Source of the DNA: Rhodobacterales bacterium
GTDB taxonomy: Bacteria; Pseudomonadota; Alphaproteobacteria; Rhizobiales; Stappiaceae
Length of the DNA stretch: 45,164 nt
Reading direction: 5' to 3'
NCBI GenBank assembly: GCA_008107755.1
Contig: VIRH01000081.1
Location: 1-45,164, forward strand
The translations under genes and the position numbers were made by a program. Of the stretch, positions 1 to 8,364 are shown piece by piece (position 1 is the stretch's first letter; the number at the start of each line of letters is the position of its first letter). The notes beneath the pieces were generated by a model that saw only the letters and a program-made list of their open reading frames with translations, was not told the origin of the DNA and made no database searches.

Positions 1-1943
1 TCGAAACTTTGCGCGCCCGTCCCGTTGAAGGTCAGGTCTGTCGTGCCGGACCCCTGATTTTCGGACAGCAGATCGCCGGAGACCGAGGCCCCGGTGCCGA
101 TGGTCAGCGCATTCTTGCTTCCGTCGCTGGCCAGGAAATAAACCGCGTGCGAGCCCTCGCCGGTCGCAGATACGGTTCCGCCATCGATGACGACCGTGCC
201 GCTGCTGCCCTCCGGCTCGCTGCCGCAATCGCAGGACGGTGTCTTCTTGGTAATGACTGCGATCGCATTGCTGTCGTCGCCTGCGGCGTGAACGTTGCCG
301 CCCGAGACGGTCACGCGGGCAATGGCGCCAGGGCCTTCGACTCCCGCCCGGACGGCGTCTGCCGCCGCTCCGCTGGTGGAAATAGTGCCGCCGGAAATAT
401 CGACGGTCGCGGTCCCTTCATAACCATACATATTGGCGAACACACCGTGCGATGCAGCGCCTTCGGTCGAGATCGATCCGCCACCGATCATGACCGATGC
501 CTGCCCGCTTGACGCCTCGGCATAGCTGTGCGCCCCTATAGCGTTGTCGCCAGACGTCGAGACCGATCCGCCTCCGACCGTGATCCTTGCGGCGCTGTTG
601 GCGATGCGTGCATCGGCGTGAAGACCTGTGGAGTCCGCCCCTTCGACTACGACCGATCCGCCGTAAAGGGTAACCGATGCCTCGGTATCAACACCGGTTG
701 TCTTTGCAAACACGCCGACGGACCTTGCGCCATTGGCCGAGACCTCCGCCGTTCCATTGACGATGATGCTCGCTGTGCTTTGCTCGGCATCCGCATGGGC
801 GTAAGTGCCTTTGACGGAATTTCCAGTAACGGAAAGCGTTCCCCCGGTGATGTTGACCGCCGCTTCGCTGCCCGTTTCGTATACCGCAGCGGATGCGCCG
901 GTGCTTTGGTTGCCATTTGCGCTCACTGATCCATCGCTCATGGTGACCGTTGCCGAGCTGTTTTGACCGTCGGCTGTTGCGCCGAGTCCGGACGAGTTCT
1001 TTCCGGTCATCATGATCGTCCCGCCGCTCTGGTCGACCTTCGCCACACCCCCGGTCCCACCGGCGAATGCGTTGCCCCCGGCCGAGGAGCCGTTTCCGGA
1101 GATTGATCCGCCTGAAATTTGAAGGCTGGCGGTGCCGTCTTCCCCGACCGACCTGGCGACGATACCGATGCCATCTGATACTTCAATTGCAGCCGTTCCC
1201 CCCATCGTGATGCTTGCGGTTCCTTGATCGCCTTCGGTAGAGGCCCAGGCGCCGGTGGACAAAACATCACCCGTAGCCGCGATCGATCCGGCATTGATAT
1301 CGATCGTTGCCGTTCCCGTGGCGCGCAGTTCGATGCCATTGACGAAGCGACCCTGCGCTCTGATCGACCCGCCGTTGAGGGTTGACCGCAGGATGTCGCC
1401 CTCGCCCGAGATGGCGGACGTAGTAGCCCCTCCAGTGGTCGTGATGGTAGCACCCGCGTTGACCGTGGCGGTGCTGCCGTCGGTAAGCTCAATCGCCGTC
1501 CCGGTGTCTGTTTCCAGCTCCGTCGGTGTGCTGCCGTCGCCGACGATGATTGTGACGTCACTCGCACCTGCTGCCGGGACGATTGGAGTGGTGAGGCCGG
1601 TGCCGGTGCATTCCACGGTGTCTCCGGTCTGGGGGGCGGATGCCGTACCCGTACCGGTCACGGTGCAGGCCGCGCGGGCTTGCGGAACATCGGCCATCCA
1701 CAAGGCAATGCCGACCAAAGCGGACGACGTCATACACGCAATGGAATAAGCGCGTCTGCGGGTCCCTGTCGATGACACGGTCTCAAGCTGGAACGGCCGT
1801 TTCTGCAGCTCCGCCTGGTCATCTCCGTTCCGGTTTCGTCCATTTGAGCGAGGGTGCGGGGAACGCGCTGGACCGCCCTTCCCCTGGTGTTCGCTCCCAA
1901 ACGATTGGAGAATGGTATCAGAGAATTTGCTCCGAGTGTTCAT
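1..1943 (-). CDS. Autotransporter adhesin-like protein, passenger part (3' end off window)
   Basis: An open frame runs on the minus strand from an ATG at 1943 to the window edge with no stop, so the C-terminal barrel is not visible. After about 70 polar residues comes a signal-peptide-like stretch (basic RRR, then a hydrophobic core ending in ARA-AC). An in-frame Met at 1733 could be an alternative start. The rest is a long run of roughly 25-residue repeats rich in Gly, Ser, Thr and Ala, with recurring G-G-x-[IV]-S-x-[ST]-G turns, as in beta-helical autotransporter passengers. The last visible residues, GAQSF, match the point just before the autochaperone-like region of the neighbouring paralogue at 2061-4943. 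The expected role is a secreted or surface adhesin exported by type Va secretion. The family call is firm; the ligand and function are unknown. The plus-strand open frames here are by-products of the repeats. Confidence 0.85.
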   Translation of the reverse strand, partial: MNTRSKFSDTILQSFGSEHQGKGGPARSPHPRSNGRNRNGDDQAELQKRPFQLETVSSTGTRRRAYSIACMTSSALVGIALWMADVPQARAACTVTGTGTASAPQTGDTVECTGTGLTTPIVPAAGASDVTIIVGDGSTPTELETDTGTAIELTDGSTATVNAGATITTTGGATTSAISGEGDILRSTLNGGSIRAQGRFVNGIELRATGTATIDINAGSIAATGDVLSTGAWASTEGDQGTASITMGGTAAIEVSDGIGIVARSVGEDGTASLQISGGSISGNGSSAGGNAFAGGTGGVAKVDQSGGTIMMTGKNSSGLGATADGQNSSATVTMSDGSVSANGNQSTGASAAVYETGSEAAVNITGGTLSVTGNSVKGTYAHADAEQSTASIIVNGTAEVSANGARSVGVFAKTTGVDTEASVTLYGGSVVVEGADSTGLHADARIANSAARITVGGGSVSTSGDNAIGAHSYAEASSGQASVMIGGGSISTEGAASHGVFANMYGYEGTATVDISGGTISTSGAAADAVRAGVEGPGAIARVTVSGGNVHAAGDDSNAIAVITKKTPSCDCGSEPEGSSGTVVIDGGTVSATGEGSHAVYFLASDGSKNALTIGTGASVSGDLLSENQGSGTTDLTFNGTGAQSF

Positions 1944-2013
1944 GATTTAGCCCCAAAGTAGCTGTAAAAATCTTCGGCATTACTATGAGGACTGGCCGAA
2001 TACTCTAGATTTA

Positions 2014-2052
2014 CCGAGTTTAATCTCGGGAGTTGACCGCTGCCGGACAGCG
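2014..2052. other. Two short stem-loops between autotransporter genes
   Basis: The 117-bp gap between the two autotransporter genes holds two small perfect stems: CCGAG/CTCGG (2014-2029, 6-nt loop) and CGCTG/CAGCG (2038-2052, 5-nt loop). They lie directly after the stop codon of the upstream minus-strand gene, where a terminator would be expected. Neither is followed by a clear T-tract, so intrinsic termination is only a weak possibility. Confidence 0.2.
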
Positions 2053-2060
2053 TGTTGTTT

Positions 2061-4943
2061 TCAGAACCGGAAGCTGATCCCCCCCTTCACGACGTTCCGC
2101 GCGAAATCGTGTGCGATGTTGCCCTCGTAGCTGAGGTTGAGAGCGAGGCGGTTGCCTCGGGCGAAGGAAAGGCCGGCCCCGATGGTGGCCAGGTTCTCTG
2201 CGATCGGAACGCCAGCGACCGAGAAGCTCTTGCCCCCCGCAAAGTGCTGCGAGGACAGCGGATGAGTGTCACCGAAGGCGTGCTGCCAGCCGAGCTCGGC
2301 CGACAGGGTGAGGGAGCCAATGCGCGTCGGCACGCCGAAGGAGCCGCGCACGCCGAGCGACGAATAGGTCATCGCGCTTTGCCCGCCTTCTCCCGACAGG
2401 GCTGCAGCTCCCCCCTTTTCATGAAAGGCGCCGCTTGAAAGCATCACATGGGCCACATCGGCGTAACCTTCGAGCAGATGTGGCCCGCGGACTATGCCGT
2501 AACTGACGCCACCGAGCGCCTGCAGGGCGCCGCTACCATAGGAGGCCGTCAGCTGGTCGCTGAAGCCACCGAAGTCGGCTCGACGGCTCGTCTCGATGGT
2601 GCTGTAGCTGTAGGCCAGACCGGACTTGAAGAGGACGTTTCCAACGCCGCTTTCGCCGTAGAGCCCGGCATGAAAGCTTTGGCTGGAACCCGACGATCCA
2701 AGATCGTTTGCGGAAAAGGAGGATTGGCCGTGTCCCAGCAACGCGCCGATCATGCCGCTGCCAAGCGTCGCTTCGGCTCCGGCCAGAAACGTCCCGCTTG
2801 TCTGGCTAAAGTCGGCGGCATTGCAGTCGCTTTTGGTATCGCTGCCAGCGCCGATGGCATCGGCCCAAATGGTCATGCGGCCAGGGCGAAGCGGGCTCGG
2901 GGAGGTTGTCCGCACCCTGTCGAAGGCGCCGTCCAGACGTTCGCTGATGGTTCGGCGAAGCCCGGTTGCGTCATTCAGCAGGCCGCTCTTGATCGAGGCA
3001 TGTACCTCGCCGGAGATCTGATCGTAGGCGTTGCGAGCTTCTTCCTCGGTAAGTGCAAGGATACTGTTGACGAGTTCGTCGCTGCTCAGGTTCTCGATGC
3101 CGCTGGCGGCGGCCGCCTGGTTACGGGTGAAAGCCAAATCCGCGTAGCCTACTGAGTTACGCTCCAGGGTCAGTAGGATCTGGGTGTCTTCGTAGTCCAG
3201 ACGGGGTTTCAGGAAGGCAAAGTCATCTGTCACAGCATCGAAGGAGCCGGTGATGCCGTCCTCGGCGGTCAGGATGACGTAGCTGGTGACCGGATCGTAG
3301 GTCGATCCGTTGTCGATCCGGTTCTCGGCCAACACATGGACGGTTCCGCCTTCGATGGCGGCGGCGCCGGCCGCCACCAGATCGCCTTCGCCCGCTCTGT
3401 TCACCTCGACTTCAAAAGTCGAGCCTTGGGCGAATGTGATGTCGCCATCGACAGTGAGTGTGCCGATCGAATTGCCGGGCGACAGCACACCCCTCCGCAG
3501 GACGTCGATCTCGCCGACAGAACCCGACCCGCCGAGATGGCTGCCCGCCGCGATGGAGACGTTGCTGCCGCTGGCGTCGCCGTTGATGATCAGGGAGCCG
3601 GCCGCGATATCGATGGTCGCGACATCGGTCACGTCGCCGTCGAGGGTCCAGCTGCCGCCGTCCCGGACGGTCAGGCTGTCGAAGCCGGAGACGTTGTCGC
3701 CATATTGCCGCGTGTCGCCGCCGGTCAGCGATAGCGTTGCAATACCCTCTCCCTCGGCGTGAGTGTTTCCGGTCAGCGACACGGCCGTGTTGATTGTCAG
3801 TTGATCGGTCTTGCCGGCCACGGTGAAAATGCCGATGGCACGCCCGCCTTCGCCGCTGCCCGACAGCGAGCCGCTGTTGAGCGTGACGGTGTTGCCGCCC
3901 CCGCGCATGCGAATGGCGTCCGCGTTGTCTCCCGTAACCGCGATCGACCCGCCAGTCAGGGTCACCGTTGAGTCGCCGCCGACGGCGATGATGCCCAGGC
4001 CGATCGGGCCCGACGCCGAGATTGAGCCGCCGTTGACGTTGATCGTTGCGCCACCGGTGGCGGAAGCGATACCGTGCGACAGTTCCCCGCGCGTGACGAG
4101 CGACCCCCCGTTCATGGTGATCGTGTAGTCGCGACCGAACAAGTAGACGGCGCTGGAATTGATCCCTTCGCTGGTAATCGAGCTGTCGATCAGACTGATC
4201 GTGCCGCCTTCCTCGGAACCCTGGCGCAGGATGCCGTTGGCATCGTCGCCTTTTGTCGAAATTGAACTGTCGATGAGGTCGATGACGTTGTTTCGCCCGG
4301 TGACATAGAGTCCTGTACTCGTGTCGCTTTCGGTCGACAGCTCGCTGCCGTCGAGCGAGATGGTGTTGTCGTCGCCATCGACTCGAATGCCGTAGGAGTC
4401 TTCTTTCAGCGTCGAGAGGGTTGCCTCATCCAGAACGATCTCATTGCCGTTCCCCCGCGCTGTAATACCGACGGACCCGGCGCCGGAGGTTGCAATTGTT
4501 CCGCCGCTCACTCCGACTGAAGACCCGTCCCCCACCAACCGGATGCCGTCGGCGTCGTTCCCCGCCGACGAGACCGCGGCATTGCCATGGATACGCGCGC
4601 TGCTGTTCGCACCCAAAGCGATCGCCGCGGCGATATCAGGGGGTGAGCCAGAGTGCGTCGTCTGCAGCCATGTATCGATGGCGCCATCGTGGCTGTCGCC
4701 GAGTGTGATGGACGTCTCCGTCGCGCCCGATACGATCCTGATCGGGTCGCTCAACACCACGTTATTGCAGGCAAGGTCCTGGCCGTTCTCGAGGGCGGCA
4801 ATGCTCCCGATGGCGGCCCCGTCGAGGGTGCAGTCGGCGTGCGCGGCCAGCGGCCAGGCGATCAGCGCCGTCATCGCGAAAGCGCCCGCCTGCGGTGTCA
4901 GTTCAGCAAATGAAGCGTGTTGTCCCCTGAGCGCGGCGAGCAT
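2061..4943 (-). CDS. Autotransporter with C-terminal beta-barrel domain (960 aa)
   Basis: This is a complete type Va autotransporter. The frame is open further upstream to 5012, but ATG 4943 has a strong AAGGAGG site five bases ahead, giving 960 residues. It begins with a signal peptide (hydrophobic core, cleavage near AHA-DC). About 400 residues of short beta-helix repeats follow (G-G-x-I-x-[ST]-x-G...G-I...G-x-x-N-x-[IV]). Next is an autochaperone-like block with GSWTLDGDVTDV and SVGEIDVLRRGVLSPGNSIG. The last 260 or so residues form an outer-membrane barrel ending in GGISFRF, with the C-terminal aromatic residue that barrel assembly recognises. It is paralogous to the gene at 41256-44345, sharing blocks such as DDFAFL, LLTLERNS and SGE-[VI]-[HY]-AS-[IL]-KSGL. 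The likely role is a surface adhesin or biofilm factor; the ligand is unknown. Confidence 0.93.
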   Translation of the reverse strand: MLAALRGQHASFAELTPQAGAFAMTALIAWPLAAHADCTLDGAAIGSIAALENGQDLACNNVVLSDPIRIVSGATETSITLGDSHDGAIDTWLQTTHSGSPPDIAAAIALGANSSARIHGNAAVSSAGNDADGIRLVGDGSSVGVSGGTIATSGAGSVGITARGNGNEIVLDEATLSTLKEDSYGIRVDGDDNTISLDGSELSTESDTSTGLYVTGRNNVIDLIDSSISTKGDDANGILRQGSEEGGTISLIDSSITSEGINSSAVYLFGRDYTITMNGGSLVTRGELSHGIASATGGATINVNGGSISASGPIGLGIIAVGGDSTVTLTGGSIAVTGDNADAIRMRGGGNTVTLNSGSLSGSGEGGRAIGIFTVAGKTDQLTINTAVSLTGNTHAEGEGIATLSLTGGDTRQYGDNVSGFDSLTVRDGGSWTLDGDVTDVATIDIAAGSLIINGDASGSNVSIAAGSHLGGSGSVGEIDVLRRGVLSPGNSIGTLTVDGDITFAQGSTFEVEVNRAGEGDLVAAGAAAIEGGTVHVLAENRIDNGSTYDPVTSYVILTAEDGITGSFDAVTDDFAFLKPRLDYEDTQILLTLERNSVGYADLAFTRNQAAAASGIENLSSDELVNSILALTEEEARNAYDQISGEVHASIKSGLLNDATGLRRTISERLDGAFDRVRTTSPSPLRPGRMTIWADAIGAGSDTKSDCNAADFSQTSGTFLAGAEATLGSGMIGALLGHGQSSFSANDLGSSGSSQSFHAGLYGESGVGNVLFKSGLAYSYSTIETSRRADFGGFSDQLTASYGSGALQALGGVSYGIVRGPHLLEGYADVAHVMLSSGAFHEKGGAAALSGEGGQSAMTYSSLGVRGSFGVPTRIGSLTLSAELGWQHAFGDTHPLSSQHFAGGKSFSVAGVPIAENLATIGAGLSFARGNRLALNLSYEGNIAHDFARNVVKGGISFRF

Positions 4944-5281
4944 CGCGGCCTCCTTAATACCAATTCGCGCATACCGGGCGGATACGCAGGGTTGGTCCGG
5001 CGGTTGCGGCAATCGTTGTATGCGTAAAGAGATTGAAGCCGAGATGGAGTATTTATGGTTAACAATACATGGTATTACTGAGCATTTTGCTTTCCATGCT
5101 GTGCATTTTTCTGTAAAAATACAGTAAAATTAGCCATGAGGCGGTGTCCTTTGGTAATTTCTCAGATCTGCGGAAGAGAAGATATTTGGAAAGCTTTTGA
5201 GGGCGGCGCATGCTGCGGCCCAATAAGGGTTTCGACTTTTCCGCTCGGCTTATACCAAAGAGAATTGATCGGAGTTCATTT
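4944..5281. promoter_or_regulatory. AT-rich upstream region of the autotransporter, with inverted repeat
   Basis: This 338-bp stretch lies between the autotransporter start and the IS6 element, and I see no convincing gene in it. Around 5050-5130 it is markedly more AT-rich than its surroundings, as expected for a promoter region. It contains a perfect CTGTA-N4-TACAG inverted repeat at 5111-5124 and a GGTTAACA word at 5057-5064. GTTAACA also occurs upstream of the third autotransporter (44517-44523). No confident -35/-10 pair could be assigned. Confidence 0.3.
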
Positions 5282-6173
5282 GGGCCTGTCGCAAAGTTTG
5301 TCGAGTTAACCCTGCCTTGAGATTTGACTGTTGAAAGAGCGCTCCTGAGTTTGGAGTTCTGCGTGATGATTCCCACTGCCATCGTTGAAAAACTGAAACG
5401 CCAGTCGAAGGAAGACTTCAAAGGCAGACAGTTCGAGGCCTGGCTGATCATCCAGGCAGTCTCTTGGTACTTGCGTTACCCGCTGAGCTATCGGGACTTG
5501 GAAGAAATGTTCCTGGAACGTGGCTTTGCGGTGGACCACAGCACCATCAACAGGTGGGTTTTGGCGTATGCGCCGCTGATCGAAAAGCGGCTACGCCGGT
5601 TCCGAAAACCACATTGCGGCTCGGTCCGCATCGATGAAACCTATGTGCGCATCAAGGGCCAATGGCGCTATCTGTATCGGGCCATCGACAAGCATGGAAA
5701 TCCGGTCGATTTCCTGCTTGCGGCAAAGCGCAATCTAAATGCGGCCAAACGGTTCTTTCGAAAAATGTTGCAGGATGCTCCGCTGCTGTCGCCGGGCAAA
5801 ATCGGTACCGATGGTGCCGGCACTTTTCCTCCGGCCATCGGGGACGCGGTTGACGGCGGCCTGCTTGCTCCGGATCCGGTGCACTATGTGACCAAACATT
5901 TGCAACAGGGTATCGAGAGCGATCATTTCAGGGTGAAGAAGAACATGCCGACGGTCGGCGGGTTCCGCTCGTTCAACTCAGCCAGAAAATCCATCGCCGG
6001 TTTTGACGCCATGCTGTGGCTCAGGAAGGGCTTCGGCTTGACCGGTAAGTGGACCGTCCGCGAACAAAACGATCTGCTGGCGGTGCTCTTCGGAATTGAA
6101 AAAGTTAACGAAGTCTGAAAATTGTTCCCAAAATGGGAGAGGTCCGTCTGCCGACGAAACTTGCGACAAGCCC
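5282..6173 (+). mobile_element. IS6-family insertion sequence, copy A (892 bp)
   Basis: The ends are imperfect inverted repeats of about 22 bp. The left one, 5282-5303, starts GGGCCTGTCGCAAAG; the right one, 6152-6173, read inward starts GGGCTTGTCGCAAG. 18 of 22 positions match by my alignment. The element encodes one transposase on the plus strand and has exactly the same length as the inverted copy at 37656-38547. The 8-bp flanks (GTTCATTT left, GTCGCATA right) differ, so there is no target-site duplication around this copy. That is common for IS6 elements after cointegrate formation or recombination. Confidence 0.9.
5366..6118 (+). CDS. IS6-family DDE transposase (copy A)
   Basis: A 250-residue transposase that carries out replicative transposition of its IS. 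The start ATG 5366 is preceded by TTGGAG about 10 bases upstream; an upstream TTG at 5324 is also in frame but would add residues atypical of the family. The N-terminal region has the family landmarks FKGRQF, RYPLSYRDLEEM and DHSTINRW (helix-turn-helix plus zinc-ribbon-like region). The catalytic triad is visible as D90 (RIDETY), D149 (GTDGAG) and E184 (QQGIES), giving a D-x58-D-x34-E arrangement typical of IS6. It ends with NDLLAVLFGIEKVNE. It differs from copy B by about a dozen substitutions, by eye. It appears intact and potentially active. Confidence 0.96.
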   Translation: MIPTAIVEKLKRQSKEDFKGRQFEAWLIIQAVSWYLRYPLSYRDLEEMFLERGFAVDHSTINRWVLAYAPLIEKRLRRFRKPHCGSVRIDETYVRIKGQWRYLYRAIDKHGNPVDFLLAAKRNLNAAKRFFRKMLQDAPLLSPGKIGTDGAGTFPPAIGDAVDGGLLAPDPVHYVTKHLQQGIESDHFRVKKNMPTVGGFRSFNSARKSIAGFDAMLWLRKGFGLTGKWTVREQNDLLAVLFGIEKVNEV

Positions 6174-6229
6174 GTCGCATAGGATGGCCAATTCAGGCCA
6201 ATAGATGGCTCAAACGGAGCTGAAAGAAC

Positions 6230-6264
6230 AAAACCCGCCCATCCGAGACGATCGGGCGGGTTTT
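6230..6264 (-). terminator. Intrinsic terminator of the purine/oxygenase operon
   Basis: A perfect 11-bp stem, AAAACCCGCCC/GGGCGGGTTTT, with a 13-nt loop lies 48 bp downstream of the last minus-strand gene (stop at 6313). Read on the minus strand, the hairpin is followed by a T-rich run, so it fits a Rho-independent terminator for the ten-gene operon. The T-run on the plus side makes it bidirectional, which would also shield the locus from read-through of the IS transposase. Confidence 0.88.
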
Positions 6265-6312
6265 CTGTTTCGGGTCCCCCGGAGGGAACAAGATCAACGC
6301 CGTCAAGTCAGC

Positions 6313-7272
6313 CTACATCAGGCCGGTTTTCTCATAGGTCGGATTGAGACAGCTGAGCAGGTAGTCGTCGCCGCGGATCGGCGGGTATTTCGGCGGATTG
6401 TCGGCACTGGCGCAACCCGGCAGGCACTCGACGATGGCATCCGGATCCGGATCGAGGAAGAACGGCACGGAGAAACGCTCGCGGCCGGACGGATTGACCA
6501 CCCGGTGCGGTGTCGAGACGTAAAGATCATTGGTCCAGCGCATCAGGCAATCGCCGATGTTGCAGACGAAGGTATCCGGAATATCGGGCGCTGCCAGCCA
6601 CTCGCCGGAGCGGGTGCGCACTTCCAGACCGCCGACTTCGTCGGTGGCGAGCAGGGTCACGCAGCCGTAATCCGTATGTTCGCCCGCCCCGAGCTGGCCC
6701 TCCTCCAGATCAGCCGGGCGCGGCGGATAATGCAGCAGGCGCAGGGTCGCCAACGGGCGGCGCAGCTTGTCCTCGAAGAAGTCCGTTTCAAGGCCGAGCT
6801 CGGTGGCAAAGGCAGTATGAAGCGTCCGCCCCAGCGCCCACATGGCATCGTAATATTCAAGCATCACATCCCTGAAACCGGGCAGATCCGGCCAGAGATT
6901 GACCGCGCGCAACGGCGTCTTGGCAAGGATTTCGGGATCGTCGGACGCCAGGTCCAGACCGATATTGTAGCCTTCCTTGAGATCCGGCGCATTGGTCGGG
7001 TCGAGCGACTCTCCCTTCATCGGCACATAGCCGCGATTGCCCGTGTCCTTGGAATAGGCCGACTTCATCTTGAGGTCTTCCGGACTGTCGAAGAACCTCT
7101 TGGCCATGTCGAAGACGCGTTCACGCAGCTCGGCCGGAACACCATGCCCCTTGAGATAGAAAAAGCCTATCCCGCGACAGGCTTCGCCGATCTGGTCGGC
7201 AACGGCTTGCCTCCCCGCCTCACCGCCTTCACGAAGCGGCGTCAGGTCGATGACGGGAATAGTGTCGGTCAT
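6313..7272 (-). CDS. Isopenicillin N synthase-family 2-oxoglutarate/Fe(II)-type oxygenase
   Basis: 319 residues, the normal length for this family. N-terminal DIOX_N-like features are IPVIDLTPL and GFFYLKGHGVP. The double-stranded beta-helix core carries the iron facial triad H199-x-D201 (GEHTDYG) and H256 (STPHRVV), and the RxS 2-oxoglutarate-binding motif R266-F-S268. The start is well supported: AAGGAA lies about eight bases before ATG 7272. It is the last gene of the operon, after adenosine deaminase. Family members hydroxylate or oxidatively demethylate small molecules using O2 and usually 2-oxoglutarate. Among purine deaminases, oxidation or N-demethylation of a purine or nucleoside is a reasonable inference. 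The family call is solid; the substrate is unknown. Confidence 0.9.
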   Translation of the reverse strand: MTDTIPVIDLTPLREGGEAGRQAVADQIGEACRGIGFFYLKGHGVPAELRERVFDMAKRFFDSPEDLKMKSAYSKDTGNRGYVPMKGESLDPTNAPDLKEGYNIGLDLASDDPEILAKTPLRAVNLWPDLPGFRDVMLEYYDAMWALGRTLHTAFATELGLETDFFEDKLRRPLATLRLLHYPPRPADLEEGQLGAGEHTDYGCVTLLATDEVGGLEVRTRSGEWLAAPDIPDTFVCNIGDCLMRWTNDLYVSTPHRVVNPSGRERFSVPFFLDPDPDAIVECLPGCASADNPPKYPPIRGDDYLLSCLNPTYEKTGLM

Positions 7273-7308
7273 TACTAGTTCCTTCCGGGGATTTATTGAC
7301 TTTGAGGC

Positions 7309-8355
7309 TCAGGGCTGAGGCATTGCGGCAAAGGCTTCATCGATCTCACGCGCCCAGTCGGCGGACCACTCGCGCTTCACCGTGTCATCAAGCCAGGCGG
7401 CATCCAGGCTGGTCAGGATCGCAGCCTTCAAATCGGCGAGCGAAAATCCGAGGTCGCCGTGGGCAATCTCGAATTCCCAGCCGAGGTCGGTGGCAAACAT
7501 CGGCGGATCATCGGAATTGATCGTGACCTTCAGTCCTGCCTCCTTCATGCGCCGGATCGGATGGTCAGGTGCGGTCAGATCCCGCCAGGGCGTGGTGTAT
7601 TTCGTCGTTGACGGACAGCAGGTGAAGACGAGGCCCTCGTCCCGGCACCGCACCATCAGGTCCGGGTCGTCGACGATGTTGTAGCCGTGGTCGATGCGCT
7701 CCACCTTCAATGCATCGAGGGAGCCGCGGATATAGGCGGCCGGGCCGGATTCCCCGGCATGGGCCGTCAGATGCAGCCCTTCTCGGCGGGCGCGGGCAAA
7801 GACCCCGACAAAGGGTTCGGGCGGAAACGGCGCCTCGTTGTAGTCAAGGCCGAGCCCGATGACATCCTCGCCACGGTTGGCCAGCACCTCGTCGAGATAG
7901 TCTTCACCGGCTTCCGGGCCGAGCTCCCGGTTCATGCCCGGAATAATGCGCGAAGTGATCAGGAAGTCGGTCTCGGCCTCGGCCATTCCAGCGCGGATGC
8001 CTTCGAACTGCCGGGCGAATGGCACGCCCTTGTGGGCATGCGGGCTGACGAAGAACTCCATGTAGCGGCAGCCGCTTTCGGCCGCCGATTGCAGCATCTC
8101 ATAGGTGATGCGGCGAAAATCATCGACGGTGACGATGCTGTCCGAGATCGCGCCGTAAACGGCCAGGAAATCCATCAGGTTGTCGTAGGAATAAAGGTCC
8201 TCGACCCGGTCGCACACGGGCAGGCTGACGCCATTCTTCGCCGCCAGCTCCATGGCGGTGCCGGGCCGGATGGCGCCTTCCAGATGGATATGCAATTCGG
8301 CCTTGGGCAGGCGGCGAAGAAGCTGGCGCATGTCCGATGTCATCTGCTGGTTCAT
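7309..8355 (-). CDS. add: Adenosine deaminase-family protein
   Basis: 348 residues, the usual length of bacterial Add. It has the zinc-binding HIHLEG (H22, H24) near the N-terminus, HAGES in the middle (metal His and substrate contacts), a DHG motif before the central strand, and NSDDPPMF near the C-terminus carrying the catalytic Asp pair. The family hydrolyses adenosine to inosine and ammonia; related members act on adenine or N6-substituted adenines, so exact specificity is not certain. GGAG just upstream lies inside the end of the guanine deaminase gene, whose stop is 10 bp away, so translation is probably coupled. In context it feeds imported nucleosides into the hypoxanthine/xanthine branch. 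Confidence 0.88.
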   Translation of the reverse strand: MNQQMTSDMRQLLRRLPKAELHIHLEGAIRPGTAMELAAKNGVSLPVCDRVEDLYSYDNLMDFLAVYGAISDSIVTVDDFRRITYEMLQSAAESGCRYMEFFVSPHAHKGVPFARQFEGIRAGMAEAETDFLITSRIIPGMNRELGPEAGEDYLDEVLANRGEDVIGLGLDYNEAPFPPEPFVGVFARARREGLHLTAHAGESGPAAYIRGSLDALKVERIDHGYNIVDDPDLMVRCRDEGLVFTCCPSTTKYTTPWRDLTAPDHPIRRMKEAGLKVTINSDDPPMFATDLGWEFEIAHGDLGFSLADLKAAILTSLDAAWLDDTVKREWSADWAREIDEAFAAMPQP

Positions 8356-8364
8356 TGTGCCGTT

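Noticed and set aside
9..1945. Several plus-strand open frames across the left edge
   Set aside because: They are mirror frames of a GC-rich repetitive minus-strand passenger gene that is open from 1943 to the edge; they have no ribosome sites or family-like sequence.
5111..5124. CTGTA-N4-TACAG as a LexA/SOS box
   Set aside because: The enterobacterial box needs CTGT-N8-ACAG, here the spacing is N6, and alphaproteobacterial LexA uses GTTC/GAAC-type sites.
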